From contig NC_091864.1 in assembly GCF_019399895.1 (NCBI RefSeq), positions 12,564,001 to 12,628,000 of the forward strand: DNA of 64,000 bases, in the 5' to 3' direction. The stretch is from Cardiocondyla obscurior (taxonomy: Eukaryota; Arthropoda; Insecta; Hymenoptera; Formicidae). A program made the translations under genes and the position numbers. Below are positions 35,011-48,000 of this stretch, piece after piece; position 1 is the stretch's first letter; each line of letters opens with the position of its first letter. The notes below the pieces were generated by a model that did not search any database, was not told where the DNA came from, and saw only the letters and a list, made by a program, of their open reading frames with translations.

Positions 35011-35552
35011 TTACAAATTTTTTATTTAATGAATTAAATAAGACAGCTGTCTTATTTCCTTGAATTAAAATACAGGCGCGCGCCTGTATACATATATTAA
35101 ATATATTTATTTGCAATAATATTATATTGCTTTAGGAGAAATGATGTGTAGGATGCATCAAAAATTTTTAACCACACCGGTCGTACTTACAGAAAATATT
35201 AAAAATATGTACAACCGACAGTCCGCAGTCTGTTTAAGTGGGACGGAAAATTTTTGTTGCATTTTACATTAAAAATTTATATTATATTATATCTTGAAAA
35301 TTTCGGATCCTACACAATTCGGTAAGTCGGATTTCGTACTACTTAAAATTATTTAAGACTCCGCGATGTTACCGAGAAGCGGATCTGAGATATCTGCCGG
35401 CGACGCCACGAAAGAACAGGACAGACAGTGTATAGGTCTGGCCTGTTCTTCTATCCGACGGCAGCCGAAACGCTGGCTTCACACAGACAAGCCTCTGTAT
35501 CTGTCGCGTGGAAGCCGCGACTCCGAGTTGAGCTCTCTGGCACGAGGCGCGG

Positions 35553-35808
35553 CACAGCAGCGCAAGTAGCGCAACATTCATCGCTCACGTAACTTATCGT
35601 TAATACGCGTCATCGGCGTTGCCCGGACGCGCCCTACGAGTGCCAGTGCCCACGAAAAATTGGCTGAAAAGCCGCGTGGAAGAAGGAGAGCGTCGACGCG
35701 ACTCGCACAGCTCGTTTCGCCCACGGAGGGAGTGCCAGCACCGTTTGCCAGGATTCGGGAATCTCGCGGCGGAGTCAAGGCGTTTTCCAAGTACAAGGCG
35801 ATGGTACG
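35553..35808 (+). promoter_or_regulatory. Presumed promoter and 5' UTR of Neurexin IV
   Basis: A GC-rich 256-base segment lies between the repeat complex and the Neurexin IV start codon. No core promoter motif can be named. The repeat arm at 35395-35552 may itself be part of the leader. A GTAAGT-like site at 35321 hints at upstream non-coding exons. Confidence 0.35.
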
Positions 35809-38800
35809 ATGACCGCTCTCGGGTGTCTCGTGTACGCATTCGCCGTAGCGGCGGGCTCGCTCGCGTACGCCTGTAAGTACAACACGGCGGCATGTCTGGC
35901 CGCTATTGCGGCCACGACTTCCTGGCGCGACCCAACCCATCTCGAGGGAATAACATGGCGCGCGTGCGAAACGCGAGACGCGGCTTGCGTGCATCATGCA
36001 CGCGCCGTCAAGTCCACGATCAAGTTCACCGAAGGGTTTCTTTTTTTTTTCTGGCACTTTGTCTTACTTGCCGCTTTAAAGTGTTCTGTTTGCAAATCGG
36101 TTCGCCTTGTAATTCGAAGCGGAGTATACATGCGTGATATATGCGAAGCGCATCTGAAAGTGTATGGAAAAGTTATCGATGGAAGCCTATCGGGTCTTCT
36201 TTTTAATGTCTTGTTGCGAGTTATTCAAAGTGGATTTTGTTTTCACCTTGTGTCTGACAGTTCTGTCATTATTATACGTGTTGCATATGTACAGCTGCCG
36301 TCTATAACTTTTCTCTGCGTTGCATTTATGCTGCGAAATCTGCGCTAGCGAAATATGAAAGCAGATTGTGGAAATCAAGCGGATCATGCACCATTCAGAC
36401 AATGTGTATCGTGTAATGTCTTAAAATTACCGAGCTCACTTGATTTTCCCTGTTAATAATTTGTAAAATTATGCTTTATTGAGAAAGCACAAGTTTAATG
36501 CAGGTACACTTGATGCCAATCTGCTGTAATATCCTGCTCAACTTTCCTGCAAATGTACACTTTGCTCACTTAATTATTTTATGAACTTATTAATTTATTC
36601 TTTTATATTTTTTTTAACTTTTAGTATAAAAATAGCCTCTGAATATTGTATTTTGTATTTTATTTTAATTGTTCAAGTCATAGCTATATCAAGATAATTT
36701 TATAACGATTGCACTCTTGTTTAGTAAATTCAGAAGAGTTTTGCTTGTGGTGTATATTTTAATAAGAAAATTTTTTTATAATTTTTAAATTTGTATATAA
36801 GAAAGATACAATTTAGCAAATATTCTAATATGATTACAATTTTGTCCTAGATGACGATGAATGCATCTTTCCTCTTTTGGATAGAGCTCAGTTAACAGCA
36901 ACAACTTCTTTACCAGAGAGAGGACCAAATAACGCTAGGCTAAATGGTGAGAATATAATGTTTGAACACTTCATCTTTACATCCAGGTTTCGTTTCACTT
37001 ATTAGACGTAAATTATTGTACAATTATATTTTATATTTGATATATAGTTCTATTGATACTAGTAGTAGTCTGTTGCTTGCTCTTTATTTCTACAAAGTCT
37101 GTATTATCTATATATTTATATATATATATTTTGCACTATATTTGCTTTTGTTTGCATTGATAATAGTTAAAATAATTCTGCTAATACTGTGCGATATTTT
37201 CTAATAAAAATTCTAGTAAGAGTCAAGAAATTTAATTAGTATCAGCGGACACTGCCTGCCGTTATACTCAATTGTCAGAATTAGATGAGCCTATACTTGC
37301 TCACCACATGACTCATCGCTCAATCACTTTATACTCGTCGCGTGTATCTCCGTTTTTATCACGTAGTACTGTATACGAAAATACTTATAACAATCTCTTA
37401 AATTAAAACTTAAGTCAGTCTAGTGTAATCAATTTATATATTTGCTTCAGGTGGATTCTAGCAAGTAGCCTGGAGACATATTTTGAAAAGCATTGCTTTT
37501 ATAATCAGAGACATATAATTTAATAATATACCAACTGTGATCCCAGACCAGTTCAAGTGCAAGGGATGTGAAAATTCTTAAGTGATTTGAACGATTATGC
37601 TTAGTGTCAATATCGCTAGAATGTCGTCGGCTATTCGTTGGGCATTTAATTGGAAAGAGTGGAATCCGAGCGAGCAGGAGTTCGAATACGCGACTTCATG
37701 TGTACAAAGCGAGGAAAAGGAAAGGCTAAAGAGATTTGTGTTTCGTAAAGACGTCCGTGCTTCTCTCGTGGGTAAATTATTAATGAGAAAATTCGTAAAC
37801 GAGTATGCCGGTCTTCCGTACGATAAAATTACTTTCGTTAGGGACGAGCATAACAGGCCCGTATTAAAAGATAATTGCACTGTAAGCTTTAATGTTTCTC
37901 ATCAAGGTTCTTACACGGTATTCGCGGGTGAGATTGAGAACGTGAAACTAGGCGTAGATGTTATGACATTAGAATATAACGAGAATAAAAATATTTCCGA
38001 TTTTTTTCGTTTAATGAACAAACATTTCTCTACCGCTGAGTGGGACGAGATTAGAAGCGGCAAGTCGGAAGTGGAACAAATGTCTATGTTTTATAGGCAT
38101 TGGGCGTTAAAAGAGAGCTATGTTAAAGCGCTTGGCGTGGGGGTTTTCGTTGATCTAAGAAGTATAGATTTTCGGACGAGTTCGAAATTAAGTGAACACT
38201 CAATTACAACCGATACAATTTTGTGTATTAATGGAATTAAGCAAGATTGGTTATTCGAAGAGTCTTTGCTCGATTCGCGACATTGCGTTGCCGTAGCATT
38301 GGAAAAAAACGACACTTCAATGCGATTACGTCATACTCCGTTTGAGATGATGAATTACGATAAACTTATAGCGCATGCAGTTCCACTTTTTCCAATAGAT
38401 TCAGAATATACAGCTCAATATTTTGCAAAATACGAACAGCCATAGTTTTATAAGACTCGTGAAATATTGCAATACATAAAATATATAATATATCAGCAAA
38501 AACAGTTGGATATCCATTGTATATTGATTTAATTACAAAGTAATAAATAAAAGGCACTAAGCGATACATTAAATTCCTTTAATTACCTTACGGATTATGA
38601 ATAATTTCCCATGGAAAATATTACCATTTTACAATAATAATAATAAAAGAACAATTTGATTGTCTCGTAATATTTATAGAAAATGAACATAAATTTTATT
38701 TTAATTAAGATACAAATTTTTTATTATCTATTAAAAATGTAAAAAAAAAAGTTATATAATTTATAGGACACCTATCTTTTTTATTTTAGAATTGTTTTTT

Positions 38801-41800
38801 TTTTTTAGAAATGTAACGTTAGAAATCTTTAGAAATATTTTGCATCTGATTGCATATAAAAGGTTTGCAGTGTGCAAGTTTGGTACAATCACACGGATCA
38901 GACTCTGAGTATGAAAGCAAAGTGTTGTCAAGATTAATTTTAATCATATGGCTATGTTCTGTTCCATTATTCGTAAGCACTCTCCTATGTTTACTTTGAG
39001 TTGCATGCATGCATAAATGTTGTGGTGTAGGCGGAAGCGCATGGACGGCTGGCAGCTCTGATTTCGGTCAGTATTTAATAATCGACTTGGGCCAAGTGAT
39101 GAACGTCACAGCTATGGCAACCCAGGGACGATCTGTCCAGAACGAATATATTATGGAGTATCGTGTTAGCTATGGTACCAACGGACTCGATTATGTGGAT
39201 TATAAAGAAGAAGATGGTCATGCGAAGGTAAGCTCGTTCTTTCTCTGCACTGTTGATTTTCTATTGATTTTCTGGCTTCTAATAATAATTTTGAATGATG
39301 TGAGGCTTGGTATAATTAACAAACACGTAAAACTGAACTTTCTAACGTAAGGCTTGCTTACGCATGCTTGTGGAAAAGAGTGTAATCATTGTAGATATGT
39401 ATAGAATAGTTAACAAAATTTTTTATTACAAGTAATATGATTAGGTTTGTTACTGGTAAGTATTTTAATGTGCTTTTAAAATGTCGTCAATTTGGACAAT
39501 GCTTTGCACCAGTCTTTTTTTTTTTTTTTTTTTACATTGAACATTTATCTTACTAAATGTTATATTATTTTTTTTTTTTAACGTACATGGCATTGGGATG
39601 CAAGTCCTAATTTTTATTTAATATGTGTTATTTTATGTTTTAAGATAACATATGTTAAATGAAAAGTTATAGCTGAATATGAGGTTTGAATAAGTCTTAT
39701 TAAAAAATTCAGATTTATAACTGATTGACTGGCAAAAATTATCACGAATTAAATTAAATTCATGAGCCTTTCATTGTTTTCCATATCCATTTGCATGTTT
39801 CGCTTCTACTTTTCTCCTCTTACACATGGACATGGAGCTGGGCTTTACAGGAGATTCCGCGTGGTCACCAGAACTTAGCAGTTACAATCAACACCTTACT
39901 ATGGAGCTGGGAGACAAATATGAGATACGCAGCATTGCTACGCGAGGGCGGGCACATACTAATGAATACGTGACAGAATATATTATCCAATATTCTGATG
40001 ATGGTCAAGCCTGGGCCAGTTATGAAAGCCAGGATGGTGTAGATGAGGTATTGAATTTTGAAGGATAGAGTCTACAATTTTTTTTTACTCTTACATATAC
40101 ACAAGGTGATTCTATCACATGTACACAGATATACACTCACAAACATATACACACAAACACGTACATACATTTAAGTAATTATTAAAAAAATATATTTTGT
40201 TATGTTGATACCTGTAAAATTTTCTAGGAGGATACACTTCCATAAAAACGAATGCGTATAAGTTTAGATTAACTTCAATAATTTTCTTTTTTTCTTCTAT
40301 GTATATTGAAAATATGCTGATATAAAATTTCTTAATTATTGCTCTTTTGTAGAAATTCCTTTAACGAAACGAGATTTCTTTAATAAGTTTTTTTTTATTT
40401 TAAAGATATTATTTGGAATCTTCTGTTCTAATGATTGCTGTTGGGGCTTAAGAATTTAAAATAAATTATTATGGTGTTATTATGATAAGTTTTAGACTCG
40501 TTTGTTAATTATTAAAATTTAGGTTGCAAATGAAAGAGAGATATAATTAAAAAAGAAGGTACATTTTACTTTTTTATAATTTTTTTCTACTATAATGACA
40601 CCATATTTATAGCTCTTATGGTCATCACGTCTGCTTGTAATACTGGCGTGTTTTTTGTAACTAACAATTGGCCTACACCTACACTAACGTACATATTTGT
40701 GCAATTAACGGTGGTTGGGTTAATTTTTGTTGCATTTATTAAAAACTTGTAACATAAGCAAGCAATTTTTGCCTGAAAGCGCGCAATGTAAATCGTTTAA
40801 TTAAATTAACTTATAATTTTTAAAATAACTTTTGATAAATTTAAATTAATCGTTTGGCAAACGTTCTTTATTTCTACTATCTACTCTTCTCACGAGTATT
40901 TGTTTTTTACTTACAGCATGCTCGTAATTTATTTAAATTCTGCATGACGATCGCGACATTAATTATTGATCGAGGTAGCAAACAGGGAATATCGATTTAA
41001 TAACAGCAGTACCCTAAATATTCTTATTTTTCCTTTCTTTTTAGATGTTTAAAGGTAATGTCGACGGAGACAGAATAAAGCTTAACAAGTTTGAGGTACC
41101 GATAATCGCTCAATGGATTAGAATAAATCCAACACGGTGGCGAGATAGGATATCGCTACGAGTTGAACTTTACGGATGCGACTACGGTATGACATATTTA
41201 CACGCAAATGTTTTGTGCGAGATGGTATGTTTGTAAAATGATTAATTTATTGATTTATATTTCAGTGTCCGATATCGTTGCCTTCAACGGATCCTCCCTT
41301 GTACGGCTAGATCTACTTAGAGAGCCTATCGAAACCGACAGACACTTTATGCGTTTTCGATTCAAGACAAACAATGCCGATGGCGTATTAATGTACTCTC
41401 GTGGCACGCAGGGTGATTATATTGCCTTGCAATTGCGCGACAATAGGATGTTACTTAATATTGATCTCGGATCCGGTATTATGACAAGCTTGTCCGTCGG
41501 CAGCCTTCTGGACGACAATATGTGGCACGATGTTTTGATTTCGCGCAACCGGAAAAATATTTCCTTCTCTGTTGACAGAGTATTAATTAAAGGTAGAATA
41601 AAAGGAGAGTTTCATCGACTGGATTTAAATCGAGAGGTATGATTTTTGTTTTTTTTTTAAACGTAAAATGGTTTGATAATAATCAAATTAGTTGAGTAGT
41701 ACATTTGAATTAACTTGAATAAATATTTGTTTCTAGCTTTACATCGGTGGTGTGCCTAATAAACAGGAGGGTTTGGTGGTGAATCAAAACTTCACGGGTT

Positions 41801-44800
41801 GCATAGAGAATTTTTATCTAAACGCAACGAATATAATTCGCGAGCTGAAGGAGACGGAAATTATAGATGAGAATTTGCGTTACTACAAGATTCATACGCT
41901 TTACACTTGTCCGGAACCTCCGATAATACCCGTCACGTTTTTAACTCCCGGATCTTTTGCGAGGTTAAGGGGCTACGAGGGTGTACCATCTTTAAACGTT
42001 TCTCTTGCATTTCGAACGTACGAAGAAAGAGGAATAATTCTTTTCCATCAGTTTACGACTCCAGGCTTTGTTAAGGTTTTTATTTTTATTTTAATTCCAC
42101 GGACATAGTATTTAATGTTAATAATTAGAGCATAATTAAATTTACTTTTTAATGTAGCTATACCTGGAAGAAGGTAAATTAAAGGTCGATATACAGACGA
42201 AAGATTACCCGTTTGCGAGTTTAGATAACTTTTACGAGAAGTTCAACGATGGAAAATGGCATCAAGTAGTACTGACAATTGCTAAAAACTCACTTGTTTT
42301 AAATGTTGATGGACGGCCGATGAAAACAGAGCGTCTCTTGGATATGATAACTGGATCGCACTATTTGATCGGCGGTGTAACCGGAGCAGGGAGCAATTAC
42401 GGTTTTGTTGGCTGTATGAGAATGATAAGTATCGATGGAAATTACAAATTGCCGACTGACTGGAAGGAAGAAGAGTACTGTTGTAAAAACGAGGTTGTAT
42501 TCGATACTTGCCAGATGGTGGATCGTTGCAATCCAAATCCTTGTAAGCACTCCGGTGTTTGTCGTCAAAATTCTGATGAGTTCTTCTGCGATTGTGTTAA
42601 CACCGGATACACTGGTGCTGTCTGTCACACCTGTAAGTATTCAACATATTAGTAAAATATAAAATGTTTTTACCTAAGTTAATGTTTTTAATTTTCTGCA
42701 GCGTTAAATCCTTTGTCATGTGAGGCATATAAAAATATGAATTCGGTAAATCAACGTGCTGAAATTAAAATCGACGTGGATGGAAGCGGACCTTTAAAAC
42801 CATTCCCTGTGACTTGCGAATTCTTTGCCGATGGTCGTGTAATGACGGTTTTACGTCATAGTAACGAGCATTCGACTCCCGTTGATGGATTTGAGGAACC
42901 TGGCAGCTTCATACAAGATGTTAATTACGATGCTGATGTCGATCAAATAGAGGCTTTATTAAATCGATCTATAAGCTGTAGACAAAGGATAAATTACGCA
43001 TGCAAACATTCCAGATTATTTAACTCCCCAGGTAATTGTTAAAGATCTTTTATAGTTTTAAGTATTTAAATTAATTTTGGTGATAATTCGTAGTTCCTCA
43101 AGGCGATTACTTTAGACCGAACTCGTGGTGGGTGAGTCGAAATAATCAAAAGATGGATTACTGGGGTGGCGCGTTACCCGGGTCACGAAAATGCGAGTGC
43201 GGTATACTTGGAAATTGCGCGGATCCCACTAAGTGGTGCAACTGCGACGCTAGTTTGGAAGGATGGTTAGAAGATGGTGGAGATATTACAGAGAAGGAGC
43301 ATCTTCCCGTCAAACAATTACGTTTCGGTGACACCGGCACGCCACTCGATGAAAAAGAAGGTCGTTATATGTTAGGCCCGCTCATTTGTGAGGGTGATGG
43401 TAAGCCCAATTAATTTTTCTTATTATATGCAAAGTGAATGTATAATCAATATTTATGACTGTTAATTAATTCTTTCTTGACAGCATAGGTATATCACGTG
43501 GCTACAGATTTATTTAATATTATATTTTTGCAGATTTATTCAAGAACGTTATTACATTCCGTATAGTAGATGCTACCGTCAATTTGCCGACCTTTGATAT
43601 TGGGCACAGCGGCGACATTTATTTTGAGTTTAAGACTACCATAGAGGATGCTGTGATAATTCACAGCAAAGGACCCACCGATTACATCAAAGTATCTATA
43701 AATACTGGAAATCAAATACACTTCCAGTACGTTGCTGGCGGAGGGCCGCTTACTGTTAGTGTGCAAACATCTTACAATTTAGCTGATAATCGGTGGCATT
43801 CAGTGTCAGTGGAAAGAAATCGCAAAGAAGCCCGGATAGTCATCGACGGGGCGTTAAAGAACGAAGTACGAGAACCTCCAGGTCCAGTGCGGGCACTGCA
43901 TCTTACTTCGGATCTCGTACTGGGTGCTACGACCGATTACAGAGACGGATTCGTCGGTTGCATAAGAGCACTACTTCTTAATGGTCAATTGCAAGATCTG
44001 AGAAGTTACGCTCGGCGCGGATTGTATGGCATTACGGAGGGTTGTGTCGGCCGGTGCGAGAGTAATCCTTGCCTTAATAATGGCACGTGCCATGAAAGAT
44101 ACGATGGATACTGGTGCGATTGTCGATGGACTGCATTTAAGGGACCAATTTGTGCGGACGGTAAGTAAAAGATATTTCGATTACGAAACGAAAAAGTCAG
44201 TTGCTATTAATTTTTTAATGTTATTTAAATGATTATTTGCAGAGATTGGCGTGAACATGCGACCTAGTTCGATGATAAAATATGATTTTATGGGCAGCTG
44301 GCGTTCCACCATCGCTGAGAAAATTCGCATTGGCTTTACGACAACGAATCCGAAAGGATTTTTATTGGGGCTGTTCTCCAACATTTCTGGAGAATACATG
44401 ACTATAATGGTTTCAAATAGTGGACATTTACGTGTAGTATTTGATTTCGGTTTTGAACGGCAAGAGGTCATATTTCCTTTCAAGCACTTCGGGTTGGGCC
44501 AGTATCACGATATTAGAATTGGCAGAAAGAATTCAGGCGCTACTTTGATAATGCAAATCGATAATTACGAGGCGCGAGAGTTCAACTTTAACATAAAGAA
44601 TTCCGCAGATGCGCAATTCAACAATATCCAGTACATGTACATCGGTAGAAATGAATCTATGACGGAAGGATTTACGGGCTGTATATCGAGAGTTGAATTT
44701 GACGATATATATCCACTAAAATTGCTATTCCAAGAGAACGGGCCTATCAACGTGCGTTCACTTGGCAGTCCTTTGACTGAAGACTTTTGCGGAGTTGAGC

Positions 44801-45096
44801 CAATCACGCATCCGCCAGATGTTGTAGAGACACGGCCACCGCCTCAAGTAGATGAAGAGAAAGTGAGGGCGGCGTACAATGAGACTGACACAGCTATTTT
44901 GGGAGGTGTATCCGCCGTTCTTTTGATTGCATTTGTAATTATGGCGATCCTCGTAGGCAGATACATGTCTAGGCATAAAGGTGAATATTTGACGCAAGAA
45001 GATAAGGGTGCTGAAATCGCTCTGGATCCAGATTCAGCAGTCGTGAACTCTGCCACCGGCCATCAAGTTCAGAAAAAGAAAGAGTGGTTTATCTAA
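35809..45096 (+). CDS. Nrx-IV: Neurexin IV (Caspr/contactin-associated protein family)
   Basis: A septate-junction and neuron-glia adhesion protein. Exons are 35809-35872, 36851-36946, then either 39031-39227 or 39851-40047, then 41045-41186, 41266-41636, 41737-42075, 42158-42632, 42702-43031, 43094-43399, 43534-44160 and 44243-45096, giving 1266 residues. A signal peptide (MTALGCLVYAFAVAAGSLAY) is followed by a discoidin (F5/8C) domain (about 26-165), two laminin G domains and an EGF repeat (CNPNPCKHSGVC, about 515-560). Next come a fibrinogen-like segment (WGGALPGSRKCECG), laminin G3, EGF2 (CESNPCLNNGTC) and laminin G4. A membrane helix lies near 1200-1222. The 42-residue tail has GEYLTQEDKGAEI, a protein-4.1-type binding site, and ends EWFI as a PDZ ligand. 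This order is diagnostic of Nrx-IV. The frame and phases are complete. Confidence 0.97.
37597..38445 (+). CDS. AASDHPPT: Phosphopantetheinyl transferase (AASDHPPT type), nested in a Nrx-IV intron
   Basis: Transfers 4'-phosphopantetheine from CoA to carrier-protein domains such as fatty acid synthase ACP and aminoadipate reductase; cytosolic. A single uninterrupted exon of 282 residues. Family motifs are IRWAFNWKEWNPSEQEFEYA, SEEKERLKRFVF, FNVSHQGSYTVFA, LGVDVM (the Mg-binding Asp) and FYRHWALKESYVKALGVG, including the catalytic W-x-x-K-E-S. The C-terminal part LLDSRHCVAVALEK also fits. The length matches animal homologues. The gene lies on the same strand as Neurexin IV, wholly within its second intron (36947-39030). 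A second ATG at 37621 (MSSAIRWAF) would shorten it by eight residues. AATAAA sites follow at about 38542. Confidence 0.95.
   Translation: MLSVNIARMSSAIRWAFNWKEWNPSEQEFEYATSCVQSEEKERLKRFVFRKDVRASLVGKLLMRKFVNEYAGLPYDKITFVRDEHNRPVLKDNCTVSFNVSHQGSYTVFAGEIENVKLGVDVMTLEYNENKNISDFFRLMNKHFSTAEWDEIRSGKSEVEQMSMFYRHWALKESYVKALGVGVFVDLRSIDFRTSSKLSEHSITTDTILCINGIKQDWLFEESLLDSRHCVAVALEKNDTSMRLRHTPFEMMNYDKLIAHAVPLFPIDSEYTAQYFAKYEQP
39031..39227 (+). other. Nrx-IV: Nrx-IV mutually exclusive exon, copy A
   Basis: A 197-base exon coding discoidin residues GGSAWTAGSSDFGQYLIIDL through GLDYVDYKEEDGHAK. It has the same length and phases as copy B (enters at phase 1, leaves at phase 0). Including or skipping both copies would break the frame, which enforces use of exactly one. 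Confidence 0.9.
39851..40047 (+). other. Nrx-IV: Nrx-IV mutually exclusive exon, copy B
   Basis: A 197-base exon coding GDSAWSPELSSYNQHLTMEL through GQAWASYESQDGVDE, paralogous to copy A across its whole length. Drosophila Nrx-IV is known to have two such exons, giving neuronal and glial/epithelial forms. I cannot tell from sequence which copy here corresponds to which form. Confidence 0.9.
40048..41044. other. Nrx-IV intron after exon copy B
   Basis: About 1 kb of AT-rich intron with a degenerate CA/TA microsatellite near 40095-40170. No other exon is seen. Confidence 0.5.
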
Positions 45097-48000
45097 AAAC
45101 TGAAATGCATTATGTTAGAAAGAAATAACAAGTACACTTTAACTTAATCTGAAATATTATATATATAGTATATATATATCTTTCATAAGGATAAAGTCTC
45201 TTTTGCTCCATTTATAACTTTTTAAATGTATGTTACAAGTTTGTGTAACATATACGATATTACAAAAATACAGTTCAAGAAAGCTGATTAAATTATTCAG
45301 AAAAACTAATTTTAATCTGTTGTTTTGTAAACTATCAAATCTGAATTATTTGGAAACAGATCAAGATAATCAGTTTGCATCGTAACAAAGTATTAACGAT
45401 TAAATCATTTAAGAGTACTGGCGACGTCTCTCTGAAAAATAATAAAGATGTCATAAAAAGGCCTAATACACTTTGAAAAACTAAAAAATATTTTATCACT
45501 ATTGTTAATAGTTTTTTAACAAAAATTATATTTTATAAAATTAAATTTGAGTTTTAGTTAGTTTTTTTTCAGATTTTATTTTATTATATGACATTTACAT
45601 CATTATTTATTAACATATTGTTTACAACTGTGCATAATATGACTGCCGGCGGTATACTTAAAATTTTTTTAATGCAATTATAACAGCAAGTAAATAATTT
45701 TTTATTAAAATTATGTTATTTTCATATTTCTCACACGTTTGTTGTGCACAAGAAAAAAAGAATGAATTGGTTATATAATTATCATTTTTTTGACGTGTGT
45801 CGTTGTCCATTCCAATTTAAATACACTTTTACAATGGAGCATAAAAGAGTCTTTTATGTAATATAATTAGTTTTTCCATGTACAAAGCTGTCTTTACTAC
45901 AGATAAAGTTATATATTTCATTCTCTCTTTTTTTTTTATGATAGTTTACAGTATTAATCGAAATGTCTACCGTCCAAAGTGCGTTTAATACTTTTTTTTA
46001 GATTAATTTAATTTTTTTTTTTTATTTGTCTACGTGTATTATTTTACAGATGTCTTTTTTTTTATAATTTGCAAACTCACTGTAGTAATTTAATAATAAT
46101 GTAGCATTAGGAATAATAATTCTAATGATGGCAAGAATAGCAGAATCGATAATAATGATAATGATGATAATTGTATACTAAGCATGTAATACAAAATGAA
46201 AATGTACATAACTCATTTTTATACGAATAATCGTTCGTTATTTCTTGCTATAAAAAGAATATGTAGTACAACGATAGCGTTAAACAGAAAATGTGCATTT
46301 TTCATATTTCTGTACGAACAATTTGCTAATATGAATAATAATATTCAAATTTGATAAAAAAATAATATGTTGATCTGAATAAATAATGTCCTTTTTATAT
46401 GGAGAACGAAATTAAATAAAAATAAATAATTTGTGTTCTACTTTTGTGTATTTTACGAAAACTTTTATATTTTAGATATTACAAAGCGCGCGCGTCATGC
46501 TATATAAAATAATGTCTTATTTTAAATGTCTTTTCTATATCATAAGTATTCAGTTACTTACCGTCATTACTTATGAAACATTTAATTACTTACCGAGTCA
46601 TTTGTCGGGCTTGCTTTATGTAACGTTGTATCCAGATATTTATTAACATTGTTATACAGGAGAAACTTGTGTCGTTGTCACGGATTTACTTTGCTGTTTC
46701 TAAATGAAATATAAAAGAAATCGATGAATACTGAGCAAGTAAACTTTAGGCACGTAAGCTGTATTTACACGTGTACTTGTCAAAAACAACTGGTCGAAAT
46801 GTTTAAACATTAAAATACAATAACTTTCGTAAAAGAATTCGCTACCTCCAGAGCAAGTGACTTCTCGCGTGCGCGATACGTGTCCTCTTTTGATATCTAC
46901 ATTTTTATCTAGCCTACATTTTGGAGATAAAATCGCTAGAGTAGTCTATAAATATACATACAAATGTCTTTTATCCTTAGTAAGTAAAGAATCTCAGTGC
47001 GTATTTAATAAAAGTCTTTTTTTTAATATCACTCGAGTATTTTTTTTTTTTTTTTAATTGTTTTGTTTCCATGTAATCGTATGCTGCGTTTTTATTTTTT
47101 TATACACTTTTTCGCAATTTATTTTTTGTGGATTACGAATGTGGACGCGAAACGTAGTTGGATAACAATTTATATTGAATGTAGATCGATCGTTCTTTAT
47201 TTTCTACTGAGAAGTCTCGCTACTTCCTCGCAAGTAGAAATCTAAAACAAGAAGTTTGCAACAACGAACTCTTTGGAATAAACCGATTGTACGTACATTG
47301 CGCATTCCGAGTAACAAATTCAATATTTAATTGACTAAAACAGATATCAGCGCAAATTAATAGAGATAGCGATTTCTCTTAAGTATGTTATGCTGATTTC
47401 AAACACCCTTCATGTGATAACGAATTAAACTATCAGTACTTTTTCATACATTAAATAAAATGTTTTGCAACGTATCAAACACAAAAAAAAAAAAAAAAAA
47501 AAAAGATTTTATGAAAATATCGCACGAAATATATAATACAAAATATTTTCGAGCACCGTACAGGAATTAATCATTGCTAATCATGGTATTCATATTTCAT
47601 TAATAATATTTAACACAATACGAAGACAATTCCTTGGAAGTTGTTTTCTCGCTTGCTTCAAGCTATTTCTTTATGAGTTTTCTTCTTTTAAAAATGATTG
47701 AAGGATGAGGGACAGCGAGAACTGAAATGCACATCTTTTGATTACAAAAAGTCATGAAAATCATTAGGAGATAGTATTTTAACAAGTAATAACATGGTTT
47801 GAATCTAATTTAAATTCTAAATTTCTCCTAACAATTCTAACGATTTTTTGAAGAAAAATATGTTCTAACTGTTGCCTGATCACTTATTCAGTTATCTTGG
47901 AGATTAAATTTACATAAATACAGACTCTAAATTGGAATTTAAAATAAAAGAACATAATTATGATACATTTATATACAGGAGAATTTTTAATTATACGTAA

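Larger units (their letters stand above)
31421..35552. mobile_element. Composite inverted-repeat (foldback-like) element, about 4.1 kb
   Basis: Long imperfect inverted arms bound this region. 31421-31580 matches the reverse complement of about 35395-35552 at high identity (both contain TATACACTGTCTGTCCT or its complement). 31592-31640 and 31740-31815 match the reverse complement of about 34128-34315. The right arm is split by a tandem array at 34.34-35.01 kb. Inside lie local direct repeats, 33-bp tandem repeats and a spacer-free palindrome at 32.71-33.20 kb. No transposase or reverse transcriptase frame was found. It may be a non-autonomous foldback element, or an inverted duplication of sequence upstream of Neurexin IV. 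Both arms hold a TTATGTTACAG acceptor-like site, on opposite strands. Confidence 0.6.

Noticed and set aside
31421..35552. Autonomous transposon with its own transposase
   Set aside because: No frame in the region shows transposase, integrase or reverse transcriptase motifs; all frames are short.
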